NCBI RefSeq assembly: GCF_003351145.1
Contig: NZ_QQSV01000012.1
Location: 1 to 64,000, forward strand
DNA: 64,000 nt
Reading direction: 5' to 3'
Source of the DNA: Meiothermus sp. QL-1
GTDB taxonomy: Bacteria; Deinococcota; Deinococci; Deinococcales; Thermaceae
The position numbers were made by a program, and so were the translations under genes. The notes below the pieces were generated by a model. That model did not search any database. It saw nothing but the letters and a program-made list of their open reading frames with translations, and had not been told where the DNA came from. This document shows positions 8,259 through 16,872 of this stretch, piece after piece; within the stretch, counting starts at the first letter, position 1; each line of letters begins with the position of its first letter.

Positions 8259-9153
8259 GGTGCGCCTGGCCACGCGGGGCAGCCGGCTGGCCCTCCTGCA
8301 GGCGGGCTGGGTCGCGGAGCGCCTCCGTCAACAGGGGGTAGAGGTCGAGCTGGTGGTGGTGGAGACCCAGGGCGACCGGGAGCGGCTGCCTTTTGCCCAG
8401 ATGCAGGGCCAGGGTTTTTTCACCAAGGCCGTGCAGGAGGCTGTGTTGCGGGGCCAGGCCGATATGGCGGTGCACTCCTACAAGGACCTGCCGAGCGCCC
8501 GCCCGGAGGGGCTGGTGATTGCGGCTGTCCCCTCACGCGAGGACCCTCGGGAGCTGCTCTTAGCGCGGCCAGAGGTGGTGGATGAGGCAGCCCCTGGCCT
8601 GCCTCTGTGCAAGGGGGTGCGGGTGGGAAGCAGTGCAGCCCGCCGCCAGGCCCAGCTTCGTGCCCTGCGGCCCGACCTGGAACCGGTGGAGCTGCGCGGC
8701 AACGTGCCCACCCGTGTCGAGAAGCTCGCTAGGGGCGAGTATGGGGCCATTCTGCTGGCCTACGCGGGGGTGCGCCGGCTGGGGCTGGACTTAAGTCCCT
8801 TTTTCGCCCGGGTGTTGCCCCCTACCCTGTGGGTACCGGCCCCGGCCCAGGGCGCGCTGGCGCTGGAGTGCCGCCAGGACGATGAAAAGATGAAAGCCCT
8901 GCTGAAGCCCCTGGACGATCCCCAGGCCCGCAGAACCGTGGCTGCTGAGCGGGGGCTTATGGCGCGGCTGGCGGGGGGGTGTCAGCTGGCCCTAGGCGCC
9001 TACGCCCGCGAGCTGGCGGAGGGCCTGGAGCTTTGCGCCTGGTACGCGGGCCGGCTCTACCAAGCCCAGGGCTCCAGCCCGGAGGTGGTGGCCCAGGCCG
9101 TCTTCGAGCAGATTCGCCAGGAGAACCCGGAGGTGGCATGCGCATCGCCCTGA
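8251..9153 (+). CDS. hemC: Porphobilinogen deaminase (hydroxymethylbilane synthase)
   Basis: 300 residues. Joins four porphobilinogen units into hydroxymethylbilane on a covalent dipyrromethane primer. Motifs seen are ATRGSRLALLQ at the N-terminus, VHSYKDLPS carrying the catalytic aspartate region, GVRVGSSAARRQAQL, and the primer-attachment cysteine in AGGCQLALGAY near residue 248. Length is typical. The ATG overlaps the end of hemA by 8 bases (GAG before it), and its own 3' end overlaps hemD by 16 bases. Confidence 0.96.
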   Translation: MSRVRLATRGSRLALLQAGWVAERLRQQGVEVELVVVETQGDRERLPFAQMQGQGFFTKAVQEAVLRGQADMAVHSYKDLPSARPEGLVIAAVPSREDPRELLLARPEVVDEAAPGLPLCKGVRVGSSAARRQAQLRALRPDLEPVELRGNVPTRVEKLARGEYGAILLAYAGVRRLGLDLSPFFARVLPPTLWVPAPAQGALALECRQDDEKMKALLKPLDDPQARRTVAAERGLMARLAGGCQLALGAYARELAEGLELCAWYAGRLYQAQGSSPEVVAQAVFEQIRQENPEVACASP

Positions 9154-9818
9154 CCCAGTCCGAAGGCCGTCTGGCTGGTTTAGAAGAGCGGCTTGCCGCC
9201 CTGGGGCTCGAGGTGCTCCGGGTGCCGCTGGTGGCCACCCAGAGTCTTTCCGCCGACCTCTCACCCCTCGAGGACTGCCCCTGGTGGCTCTTCACCAGTG
9301 CAGCGGCGGTCGAAGGGGTAAGGGCGAACGGGGCAAGCCTGGGGGGCCGCCTTCTGGGGGCGGTGGGCCAGGCCACCCGGCGGGCTTTGGAGGAGGCCGG
9401 GGGACAGGTGGGGTTGGTTGCCCCATTGGAGAACGCAAAGAGCCTGGCCGAGGCCTTTTTAGCCCGGCGCCCTTCGGGCCCGGTGGGCTGGCCCCGGGGC
9501 CGCCGGGCGGGGCCTCTTCTGGAAGAGCGGCTTAGGGCTGCGGGCTACCTTGTGCGCAGCGTGGTGGTCTACGAAACCCGCACCCTGGCCTGGCCCCAGG
9601 GGCTGCCCGCGCCCGACTTAGTCCTTCTGGCCAGCCCCTCGGCGGTGGAGGCCCTGCCCGAGGCGATAGGCCGCAGCGCCCGCTGCCTGGCCATAGGGCC
9701 TGCTACCGCCAGGGCGCTGGCGGCGCGGGGGCTGGCCCATACCCTTTTGCCCAGGCCCAGCGTGGAAGCCGTTTTGGAGGCGGTGCGCTGTTTTCGAGGT
9801 GACCCATGCTCGACCTAA
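9138..9818 (+). CDS. hemD: Uroporphyrinogen-III synthase (heme operon copy)
   Basis: 226 residues, compact for the family. Begins MRIALTQSEGRLAGLEERL and has the lobe motifs PWWLFTSAAAVEGV and LVLLASPSAVEAL plus CLAIGPATARALAARG. Cyclises hydroxymethylbilane to uroporphyrinogen III. The ATG at 9138 is preceded by GGAGG and lies inside the end of hemC (16-base overlap); the 3' end overlaps hemB by 13 bases. Gene order hemC-hemD-hemB fits the pathway. It is the second HemD-family gene in the window; the other (5977-6804) belongs to the nitrite operon and is diverged and longer. Confidence 0.9.
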   Translation: MRIALTQSEGRLAGLEERLAALGLEVLRVPLVATQSLSADLSPLEDCPWWLFTSAAAVEGVRANGASLGGRLLGAVGQATRRALEEAGGQVGLVAPLENAKSLAEAFLARRPSGPVGWPRGRRAGPLLEERLRAAGYLVRSVVVYETRTLAWPQGLPAPDLVLLASPSAVEALPEAIGRSARCLAIGPATARALAARGLAHTLLPRPSVEAVLEAVRCFRGDPCST

Positions 9819-10828
9819 AACCCCCTGAAACCCTTTTAGAGCTTCCCGTCCGGCCCCGTCGGCTGCGCCAGAGCGCTGTCTTGCGCGAAAGCGTGGCCGA
9901 GACCCACCTGCGCCCCGCCGACTTCATCCTGCCCTTTTTCGTTACCCCGGGCCAGAAGGTGGCCGAGCCTATTGCTGCTCTGCCAGGGGTCTACCGCCAC
10001 AGCGTGGATGGCTTTTTGCGCCAGGCCGAGCGAGCCCTCGGGCTTGGGGTCAGGTCGCTCCTTCTATTCGGGGTTCTGCCCGAGGCGGCCAAAGACCCCT
10101 TGGGGCGAAGCGCAGCCGACCCTGCCGGCCCTGTGCCCCAGGCCATTCGCGCGGCGCGGGCGGCCTTTGGGGAGGAGGTGGTGATCTACACCGATGTCTG
10201 CCTTTGCGCCCACACCACCCACGGCCACTGCGGGGTGCTGAAGGAAACCCCACGGGGGGTGCGGATCGACAACGACGCCTCTTTGCAGCGGCTCGCGGCC
10301 ATGGCCCTGGCCCACGCCGAGGCCGGGGCCGACTTCGTGGCTCCATCGGACATGATGGATGGGCGGGTGGCCTATCTCCGGCGGGCCCTCGACCAGGCGG
10401 GCTACAGCGAGGTGGGCATCCTCTCCTACGCCGTCAAGTACGCCAGCGCCTTCTACGGCCCTTTCCGCGAGGCGGCCAAAAGCGCCCCCAGCTTTGGCGA
10501 CCGCAAGACCTACCAGATGGACATCCGCAACGCCCGGGAGGCCCTGCGCGAGGCTGCGCTTGATGAGACTGAGGGGGCCGACATGCTCATGGTCAAGCCG
10601 GCTTTGGCCTACCTGGACATCCTGGCCCGGCTGCGCCCCCAGACCCAACTGCCTCTGGTGGCCTACCAGGTGAGCGGGGAGTACGCCATGCTCAAGGCCG
10701 CGGCCCGGGCTGGGGCCCTGGACGAGGCTTTGGCGGTGCGGGAGACCCTTTTGGCCATCAAGCGGGCTGGGGCTGACCTGATTGTGAGCTACTACGCCTT
10801 GGAGGCTTTCGAGTTAGGGTGGCTTTAG
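9806..10828 (+). CDS. hemB: Delta-aminolevulinic acid dehydratase (porphobilinogen synthase)
   Basis: 340 residues. Condenses two 5-aminolevulinates to porphobilinogen. The zinc-type active-site cysteines are present in DVCLCAHTTHGHCG (about residues 131-144), so this is a zinc enzyme, not a magnesium-only one. The Schiff-base lysines lie in YAVKYASAFYGPFR and MLMVKPALAYLD, and VAYQVSGEYAML is conserved. The ATG is preceded by GAGG and overlaps hemD by 13 bases. Confidence 0.97.
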   Translation: MLDLKPPETLLELPVRPRRLRQSAVLRESVAETHLRPADFILPFFVTPGQKVAEPIAALPGVYRHSVDGFLRQAERALGLGVRSLLLFGVLPEAAKDPLGRSAADPAGPVPQAIRAARAAFGEEVVIYTDVCLCAHTTHGHCGVLKETPRGVRIDNDASLQRLAAMALAHAEAGADFVAPSDMMDGRVAYLRRALDQAGYSEVGILSYAVKYASAFYGPFREAAKSAPSFGDRKTYQMDIRNAREALREAALDETEGADMLMVKPALAYLDILARLRPQTQLPLVAYQVSGEYAMLKAAARAGALDEALAVRETLLAIKRAGADLIVSYYALEAFELGWL

Positions 10829-10834
10829 TTGGCG

Positions 10835-11956
10835 ATGCGGCGCTTTTTTTTCCAACATCGGGTCTGGCTGGCCTTTGGCCTGGTGGTGGGCTTTTTGCTG
10901 GTCCAGGTGACCTGGTGGCTCACCTTCCAGCGCAACTACATCCAGCAGAACATCGAGTACGCCGAGACCGCCTGGCTGCAGGAGGCCGCCTTGGTGCAGA
11001 GGCTCTGGGCCGCCACCGCTCCCGAGGAGCGCCCGGCTCTCCTGGCTGAGCTCAAAGAGGCCTTTCCCCACCTCGAGGTCGATGGGGAAAGGGTTTACGT
11101 GAGGCCCGAGCGGCTGGCGGCCTACCGGGCTGAGCAGATGCGCTATTTGCGCATGTTCGCCTTTGAGGGGCCGGTCTTCCTGCTGGTGATGCTTTTGGGG
11201 CTTTACCTCATTGGCCGGAGCCTTCGGCGCGAGCATGAGTACAAGCGGCGCCAACAGAACTTTCTGATGGCCGCCTCGCACGAGTTCCGCACCCCCCTGA
11301 GCACCCTGCGCCTTTTGGCCCAGACCCTGCAGATGCGCGAGCTGCCCCGGGAAAAAGCGCTTTCCTACCTGACCCACATGACCCACGAGATAGACCGTCT
11401 GGAGGACCTGACCGAGCGCCTTCTGGCCACCTCGAGGCTGGCCCAGGGGCTGGGCCGGGTGGAGCCCCGGCTGGAGGACCTGAACCAGGCCGTGGGGCGC
11501 TGCTTGGCCCGGCAGCAAAGCGCCCTCCAGGCTCGGGGGGCCACCCTTTACTTCGAGCCGGCTCCCCTCCCCCTTCCGGTGGCCCTTGACCCCGAGGCCT
11601 TTGCTTTGGTGCTTTCCAACCTGCTCGAGAATGCAGTGAAGTATAGCCCCGGCCCGGAAAAACCGGTCTGGGTGCGCCTGCGGGCCGATAGGGGCCAGGC
11701 GGTGCTGGAGGTGGAGGACCGAGGGGTGGGCCTGCCCAAAGGAGAGCTGGAGCAGATCTTCGAGCCCTTCTACCGGGTGGGGGACGAGGCCACCCGCCGC
11801 ACACGGGGGCTGGGCCTGGGGCTTTACCTGGTGAAGAGCCTCACCGAGCTGCTGGGGGGGCGGGTGCGGGCCGAGGCCTTGCCCGAGGGCAGCCGCTTCG
11901 TGCTGAGCTTTCCGCTGGGGGCCCTGGATGCGGCCCTGGAGAGGAGGCCCGCGTGA
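10835..11956 (+). CDS. Membrane sensor histidine kinase inside the heme operon
   Basis: 373 residues from ATG 10835 (TTG 10829 is in frame just upstream). Transmembrane segment about 11-29, an extracytoplasmic stretch of roughly 80 residues, and a second transmembrane segment about 113-127. There is no clear HAMP domain, only a short RREHEYKRRQQ linker. His149 lies in ASHEFRTPL (H-box). The catalytic domain has the N-box LSNLLENAVKYS, G1 VEDRGVGLP and G2 RGLGLGLYLVK. The sensor region matches no ligand-binding domain I recognise. The stop overlaps the response regulator start as GTGA. Its position between hemB and hemE suggests it senses heme, a tetrapyrrole, iron or redox state (inference). 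Confidence 0.9.
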   Translation: MRRFFFQHRVWLAFGLVVGFLLVQVTWWLTFQRNYIQQNIEYAETAWLQEAALVQRLWAATAPEERPALLAELKEAFPHLEVDGERVYVRPERLAAYRAEQMRYLRMFAFEGPVFLLVMLLGLYLIGRSLRREHEYKRRQQNFLMAASHEFRTPLSTLRLLAQTLQMRELPREKALSYLTHMTHEIDRLEDLTERLLATSRLAQGLGRVEPRLEDLNQAVGRCLARQQSALQARGATLYFEPAPLPLPVALDPEAFALVLSNLLENAVKYSPGPEKPVWVRLRADRGQAVLEVEDRGVGLPKGELEQIFEPFYRVGDEATRRTRGLGLGLYLVKSLTELLGGRVRAEALPEGSRFVLSFPLGALDAALERRPA

Positions 11957-12660
11957 GGTCCAAGGTGCTGTTGGTAGAGGACGAGCCGGCGCTGGCCGCC
12001 GCTTTGGCCGACAACCTGGAGGGGGAGGGCTACGTGGTGGAGGTGGCCCCGGACGGCCCCACAGCCCTTGCTCGCTGGGCCGACTGGAACCCCGACCTGG
12101 TGGTGCTGGATGTGATGCTTCCGGGGGTGAATGGGCTTCAGGTTTGCCAGCGGATGCGGGCTTTGGGCCACACCACCCCGGTGCTCTTCCTCTCGGCCAA
12201 AGGGGCCCCTGAGGAACGGGTGGAGGGGCTGCGGGTGGGGGGCGACGACTACCTGGCCAAACCCTTCCACCTGCCGGAGTTTTTGCTCCGGGTAAAAAAC
12301 CTCCTGCGCCGCCGGGCCGAGGCCCCCATGGCCTACGAGTTCGGCGGCCACCGCATCGACTTTCGCTCCTGGACAGTCCACCTCAAGGACGGCCGCAAGG
12401 AGGCCTTGAGCGAGCGCGAGATGGCCATCCTCCGCCTGCTCATCGAGCGCGCCGGGGAGGTGGTGAGCCGCGACGAGATTCTGGACCGGGTCTGGGGCCA
12501 GGAGGTCTTTCCCAGCAGCCGCACCATCGACAACTTCGTGCTGCGCCTGAGGCGAATCTTCGAACCCGACCCGGCCCATCCGGTGCACTTCCACACCGTC
12601 TGGGGGGTGGGCTACCGCTTCACCCCCGAGCCCGAGTTCACATCCAAGGAGCCCGCGTGA
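11953..12660 (+). CDS. OmpR/PhoB-family response regulator inside the heme operon
   Basis: 235 residues. The receiver domain has acidic residues Glu9 and Asp10, phospho-acceptor Asp53, Ser81 and Lys103. The C-terminal winged-helix domain (about residues 128-228) has LSEREMAILRLLIERAGEVV, the recognition-helix segment SSRTIDNFVLRLRRI and the closing HTVWGVGYRF. It starts with GTG in a GTGA overlap with the kinase and ends in another GTGA overlap with hemE, so all three are co-translated. It is the obvious candidate to bind the TGTGACA direct repeat ahead of hemA, giving autoregulation of the operon (inference). Confidence 0.93.
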   Translation: MRSKVLLVEDEPALAAALADNLEGEGYVVEVAPDGPTALARWADWNPDLVVLDVMLPGVNGLQVCQRMRALGHTTPVLFLSAKGAPEERVEGLRVGGDDYLAKPFHLPEFLLRVKNLLRRRAEAPMAYEFGGHRIDFRSWTVHLKDGRKEALSEREMAILRLLIERAGEVVSRDEILDRVWGQEVFPSSRTIDNFVLRLRRIFEPDPAHPVHFHTVWGVGYRFTPEPEFTSKEPA

Positions 12661-13697
12661 CAGAAGCTCGAACAACCGCCAGCCTCTTTCTTCGCGCCCT
12701 GCTGGGGGAAGACACCCCCCGGGCCCCCATCTGGCTCATGCGCCAGGCTGGGCGTTACCTGCCTGAGTACCGGGCCATCAAGGAGAAGGCCACCTTCTGG
12801 GAGATGGTGCGCACCCCTGAGCTGGCCGCGGAGATCACCCTCCAGCCCCTGTGCCGCTTTTCGCTGGACGCGGCCATCCTCTTCAGCGACATCATGACCC
12901 CCCTGCCGGCCATGGGCCTGCGCATCGAGTTCAATCCGGGCCCGGTGGTGGCCGAGCCGCTGCGAACCCCAGCCCAGCTCGAGGCCCTGGAGGTGCCCGA
13001 GGCCGAGGCCATCGCGCCCTTTGTGGCCGAGGCCATCCGGCTGGTGCGCAAGGAGCTCGGCGGCAAGCCCGTGGCCCTCATCGGCTTTGGCGGGGCGCCC
13101 CTGACCCTGGCCGCCTACCTGGTGCAGGGGGCCGGGTCCAAAGACTTCGAGGACTTTCGGGCCTTTTTGCGCCAGGAGCCCCGGTTGGCCCACCGCCTGC
13201 TGGAAAAGCTCACCCTGCTCTCCATCCGCTACCTGCGGATGCAGGCGGCGGCGGGGGCGGAGGCCATCCAGCTTTTCGATACCTGGGCCGGCCTGCTCGA
13301 CCCCGAGGCCTACCGCACCTTCGCCCTGCCCTACCACCGGCGGGTGCTGGAGGCGCTGGAAGTGCCCCGGCTCTATCTGGCGGTGGGGGCCAGCCACCTC
13401 TACCCCCTCGTGGCCGAGCTGCCCTGCGAAGGGGTGAGCGTGGACTGGCGGCTGCCCCTAAGCCAGGTGCGCCCCCTTTTCCCCGGTCGCGCCCTGCAGG
13501 GCAACCTCGACCCCGCGGTGCTCCTGGCTCCACCGGAGGTCATTGCCCAGGAGGCCCGCAGGGTGCTCCAGGCTGGCCTGGGAGGGGCCCACATCTTCAA
13601 CCTAGGCCACGGCCTTTTGCGCACCACCCCCCCTGAGCATGTGGCCCACCTGGTGGAGGTGGTGCACGCCTTTGACCGGCGTTCGGAGGTGCTATGA
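12657..13697 (+). CDS. hemE: Uroporphyrinogen decarboxylase
   Basis: 346 residues. Removes four acetate carboxyls from uroporphyrinogen III to give coproporphyrinogen III. The signatures PIWLMRQAGRYLPEYR near the N-terminus, FSDIMTPLPAMG with the catalytic aspartate, and FDTWAGLLDP are all present. The GTG start at 12657 gives a GTGA overlap with the response regulator, preceded by AAGGAG. The stop overlaps hemQ as ATGA. Confidence 0.96.
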   Translation: MTEARTTASLFLRALLGEDTPRAPIWLMRQAGRYLPEYRAIKEKATFWEMVRTPELAAEITLQPLCRFSLDAAILFSDIMTPLPAMGLRIEFNPGPVVAEPLRTPAQLEALEVPEAEAIAPFVAEAIRLVRKELGGKPVALIGFGGAPLTLAAYLVQGAGSKDFEDFRAFLRQEPRLAHRLLEKLTLLSIRYLRMQAAAGAEAIQLFDTWAGLLDPEAYRTFALPYHRRVLEALEVPRLYLAVGASHLYPLVAELPCEGVSVDWRLPLSQVRPLFPGRALQGNLDPAVLLAPPEVIAQEARRVLQAGLGGAHIFNLGHGLLRTTPPEHVAHLVEVVHAFDRRSEVL

Positions 13698-14476
13698 GCG
13701 AGAAAGAGACGCGCGAATACAGGGAAAAGGAAACCCGGCGTATGGTAGACCTGGACCCGGCAGGGCTTCTGAGCCGCAAGGCCCCCGACCGGGCCAAGCG
13801 GCAGTTCATGAACTACGCCTTCTTCAAGCTAGACCCGGCCTTTCGCCGACAGGGCCGTGAGGCCATCGAGCAGGCCAAGGCCGAGTTCGCCGAGGTATGC
13901 GAGCGCTGGGCGAAGCGGGGTGAGGGCTTCATCCTGCGCACCTACAGCCTGGTGGGCCTCAGGGCCGACGTGGACTTCATGCTCTGGCGCATCAGCTTCA
14001 ATGTGCCCGACTTCCAGGCCATGCAGCGCGAGCTGAACCGCACCGCTCTGGCCGCCTACCTGCACCAGCCCTACTCGTTTCTCTCCATGCAGAAACGCTC
14101 GCTCTACGTGGACCGCTTCAACCCCGAGGGGGAGGGGGTGGAGTTGTTGCCGGGGCAGGGGCGCTACCTGTTCGTCTACCCCTTCATCAAGACCAGGGCC
14201 TGGTACAACCTCTCCCCCCAGGCCCGCCAGGGCATGATGGACGAGCACATCTACGTCTCGGCCCCGTTCACCGGGGTCACCCTCAACACCTCCTACTCCT
14301 ATGGCATCGACGACCAGGAGTTCGTGGTGGCCTTCGATTCCGACTACCCCCAGGAGTTTTTGGACCTGGTCCACCGTCTGCGCTTTACCGAGGCCAGCCA
14401 GTACACCCTGAAGGACACCCCCATGTTCACCTGCCTGCGCAAGGAGATTCGGGAGGTTCTGGACGATCTGGCCTGA
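13694..14476 (+). CDS. hemQ: Coproheme decarboxylase, chlorite-dismutase family
   Basis: 260 residues. The final enzyme of the coproporphyrin-dependent heme route: it oxidatively decarboxylates coproheme to heme b. The active-site signature VYPFIKTRAWY places Tyr162 and Lys166 at the spacing of the Tyr/Lys pair known in HemQ proteins. His185 in MMDEH is the likely proximal heme ligand. The arginine typical of true chlorite dismutases is not evident, which favours HemQ. The first 30 residues are charged and probably disordered. Starts in an ATGA overlap with hemE. Confidence 0.93.
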   Translation: MSEKETREYREKETRRMVDLDPAGLLSRKAPDRAKRQFMNYAFFKLDPAFRRQGREAIEQAKAEFAEVCERWAKRGEGFILRTYSLVGLRADVDFMLWRISFNVPDFQAMQRELNRTALAAYLHQPYSFLSMQKRSLYVDRFNPEGEGVELLPGQGRYLFVYPFIKTRAWYNLSPQARQGMMDEHIYVSAPFTGVTLNTSYSYGIDDQEFVVAFDSDYPQEFLDLVHRLRFTEASQYTLKDTPMFTCLRKEIREVLDDLA

Positions 14477-14490
14477 AGCGAGGTGTGCGG

Positions 14491-15462
14491 ATGAACGTGC
14501 TTTTGATGGCCTACGGCACCCCCTACCGGCCTGAGGAGATTGGGCCCTACTACACCGATATCCGGCGCGGGCGGCCCCCCAGCCCGGAGCTTTTGGCCGA
14601 ACTCGAGGCGCGCTACCAGCAGATTGGCCGAAGCCCCCTGAACGAGATTACCTTCGCCCAGGCGGTGCGGCTCGAGGCGGCCCTGAACGCCAGCCTGCCG
14701 CTCTACCCCAGGCCCTTTCAGGTCCCCCCCGGCCCCAGGGTCCGGGGCCCGGCCAGGGTCTACGTGGGCACCAAGCACTGGCACCCTTTCATCGCCGAGG
14801 CGGTGCGGGCCATGGCCGAGGACGGGGTGAGGCAGGCGGTGGGCATCGTGGCCGCCCCGCACTACTCCGCCCGCAGCATCGCCGAGTACCGCGAGAAGGT
14901 GGAGCAGGCTTTAGCGGAGCTGGGCCACCCTTTTGAGTTCCGCATGGTGGAGGCCTACCCCGAGCACCCCCTTTACATCGAGGCCCTTTGCCGGCGGGTG
15001 CTGGAGCAGCTCTGGCAGCTTCGCGAGCCGCACCGGGCTCTTTTCCTCTTTACCGCCCACTCCATTCCCGAAAAGTCGGCCGCAGATGGGGTCTACCAGG
15101 CGCAGGTGCGGGCCACGGCGGCCGGGGTGGCCCGGCAGCTTGGCCTAGCCCGCTGGGATGTGGCCTGGCAGTCGGCGGGGCGCACGCCCGAGCCCTGGAT
15201 TGGCCCCGACATAAACGAACGCCTGGAGGAGGCCGCGGCGGAGGGCTACGGCGAGGTGGTGGTCACGGCGGTGGGCTTTCCCTCGGACCACCTCGAGGTC
15301 TTCTACGACCTCGACTACGAGGCCCAGAACACCGCCACCCGGCTCGGCCTGCGGCTCCTGCGCACCCGCAGCCTGAACGCTGACCCCGACTACATCGAGG
15401 TGCTGCGCAACCTGGTGGTGGCGGAGTGGGCCCGCTTTGAGGTGGCCGAAAGGGTGGTTTAG
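14491..15462 (+). CDS. hemH: Ferrochelatase (coproporphyrin ferrochelatase)
   Basis: 323 residues. Inserts iron into the porphyrin. With hemQ next door, the substrate is expected to be coproporphyrin III. The conserved metal-site histidine is in LFTAHSIPEKS and the glutamate in VGFPSDHLEVFYDLDYEA; the N-terminus reads NVLLMAYGTPY. ATG 14491 is preferred over GTG 14485 because GCGAGG sits at a suitable distance upstream. It is separated from hemQ by 14 bases and from hemY by one base. Confidence 0.93.
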   Translation: MNVLLMAYGTPYRPEEIGPYYTDIRRGRPPSPELLAELEARYQQIGRSPLNEITFAQAVRLEAALNASLPLYPRPFQVPPGPRVRGPARVYVGTKHWHPFIAEAVRAMAEDGVRQAVGIVAAPHYSARSIAEYREKVEQALAELGHPFEFRMVEAYPEHPLYIEALCRRVLEQLWQLREPHRALFLFTAHSIPEKSAADGVYQAQVRATAAGVARQLGLARWDVAWQSAGRTPEPWIGPDINERLEEAAAEGYGEVVVTAVGFPSDHLEVFYDLDYEAQNTATRLGLRLLRTRSLNADPDYIEVLRNLVVAEWARFEVAERVV

Positions 15463-15463
15463 C

Positions 15464-16834
15464 ATGGCCCACCTGGCGGTGGTGGGGGGAGGCATGGCGG
15501 GCCTTTCGGCCGCCTTTTACGCCAGGGAAGCGGCCCCTCACCTGAGGATAACCCTGCTGGAGGCCGAGCCCCGCCTGGGCGGCAAGGTGCTCACCGCGCT
15601 CGAGGATGGCTTCGTGGTGGAAGGCGGTCCCGATGCGGTGGTGCGCTACAAGCCCTGGGCCCTCTCGCTCATGCGGGCCTTGGGCCTGGAGGGAGAGTGG
15701 GTGGGCACCCTGCCGGCGCGGCCCTCGGCCCTGATCCACGATGGCCGGGCGGCCCGGCCCATTCCCGAAGGGCTGCAGATGGTGGTGCCGGGCAATCTGT
15801 GGGCCCTGGCCAGAAGCCCCCTGCTGAGCCCCCTGGGCAAGGCCCGGGCGCTTTTGGACCTGGTCTGGCCCAAGGGCTCCCCCGGGGACGAGGCCTTTGG
15901 CGATTTCATAAAGCGCCGGTTGGGGCGGCAGGTTTGGGAGCGGCTGGTGGCCCCTCTCTCGGGCGGCATTTACGGGGGCGACCCGGCCGAGCTTTCCACC
16001 CTGGCGGCCTTTCCCCAGCTCAAGGCCCTCGAGCAGGAGCACGGCAGCCTGATCCGGGGGGCCATGGTTCAGCGCAGGCTGCGGGGCAGCCGCGAGGCCG
16101 GGCAGCTGTTCGTCTCGCTCAGGAGCGGCCTGGGGGGCTTGGTGCGGGCCCTGGAGGCCCGGCTGGCCGGCGTAGAGGTTCGGCTTGGTGCCCCTGTGGT
16201 GGGGCTCGAGCAGGCCGGGGGCTGGCAGCTTTACACCCCTGAGGGCTCGCTGCAGGCCGATGCCGTGGTGCTGGCCGTGCCAGCAGGGCCTGCGGCGCGG
16301 TTGCTGGAAAAACTTGCCCCCGAGGCAGCCCACGCCCTACAGAGCATTCCCTACGGCACTTCGGCTACCGTCAGCCTGGCCTTCGACAAAAATCACCTAC
16401 CGCCGCGGATAGGCCACGGAATTCTGCTGGCTGCAGGCCAGGGGTTTGCCGCCAGGGGCTTCACCTGGGCCGACCAGAAGTGGCCGGAGCGGGCCCCCGA
16501 AGGCTTAGGGTTGGTGCGGGCCTACTTTTCGGGGCTGGAGGCTACTCCGGATGAGCTGGTGGCAGCGGCGCTGCGCGACCTCGAGCGGCTCTGGGGAAGG
16601 GCGCCCAAGCCGCTTCGGACCTGGGTGTTTCGCTGGCCCCTGGGCCTGCCCCGCTACACCGTGGGGCACCTGGAACGCGTCCACCAGGCCCTGGGGGCCG
16701 AGGCCCTGCCCGGCCTTTTTCTGGCCGGCGCGGCCTACTGGGGGGTGGGTCTGCCGGAGGTGGTGCGGATGGGCCAGGCGGCGGGCCAAGGCGCGGTGCG
16801 CTTCCTTTTGGGGGAGAGGGTTGGTTTGACATAA
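15464..16834 (+). CDS. hemY: Coproporphyrinogen III oxidase, HemY/CgoX type (FAD)
   Basis: 456 residues. Oxygen-dependent flavoprotein that oxidises coproporphyrinogen III to coproporphyrin III in the HemQ route; the protoporphyrinogen oxidase name is historical. It begins with the FAD dinucleotide-binding motif VVGGGMAGLSAAFYA, has GGKVLT and VVEGGPDAVV, and ends with the FAD-contact motif FLAGAAYWGVGLPEVVRMGQAAG. The ATG at 15464 follows the hemH stop by one base; in-frame codons upstream lie inside hemH. Last gene of the heme operon; no clear intrinsic terminator follows. Confidence 0.92.
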   Translation: MAHLAVVGGGMAGLSAAFYAREAAPHLRITLLEAEPRLGGKVLTALEDGFVVEGGPDAVVRYKPWALSLMRALGLEGEWVGTLPARPSALIHDGRAARPIPEGLQMVVPGNLWALARSPLLSPLGKARALLDLVWPKGSPGDEAFGDFIKRRLGRQVWERLVAPLSGGIYGGDPAELSTLAAFPQLKALEQEHGSLIRGAMVQRRLRGSREAGQLFVSLRSGLGGLVRALEARLAGVEVRLGAPVVGLEQAGGWQLYTPEGSLQADAVVLAVPAGPAARLLEKLAPEAAHALQSIPYGTSATVSLAFDKNHLPPRIGHGILLAAGQGFAARGFTWADQKWPERAPEGLGLVRAYFSGLEATPDELVAAALRDLERLWGRAPKPLRTWVFRWPLGLPRYTVGHLERVHQALGAEALPGLFLAGAAYWGVGLPEVVRMGQAAGQGAVRFLLGERVGLT

Positions 16835-16854
16835 AACCCCGGGGCCCGCTTAAT
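16826..16854 (+). promoter_or_regulatory. Candidate promoter of the crotonase gene
   Basis: TTGACA at 16826-16831 and CTTAAT at 16849-16854, with a 17-base spacer. The predicted start of transcription is about 12 bases before the ATG at 16873. The -35 lies in the last codons of hemY. The match at -35 is perfect and at -10 four of six. Confidence 0.45.
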
Positions 16855-16872
16855 GGGGGCGAGGGGCCAAAC

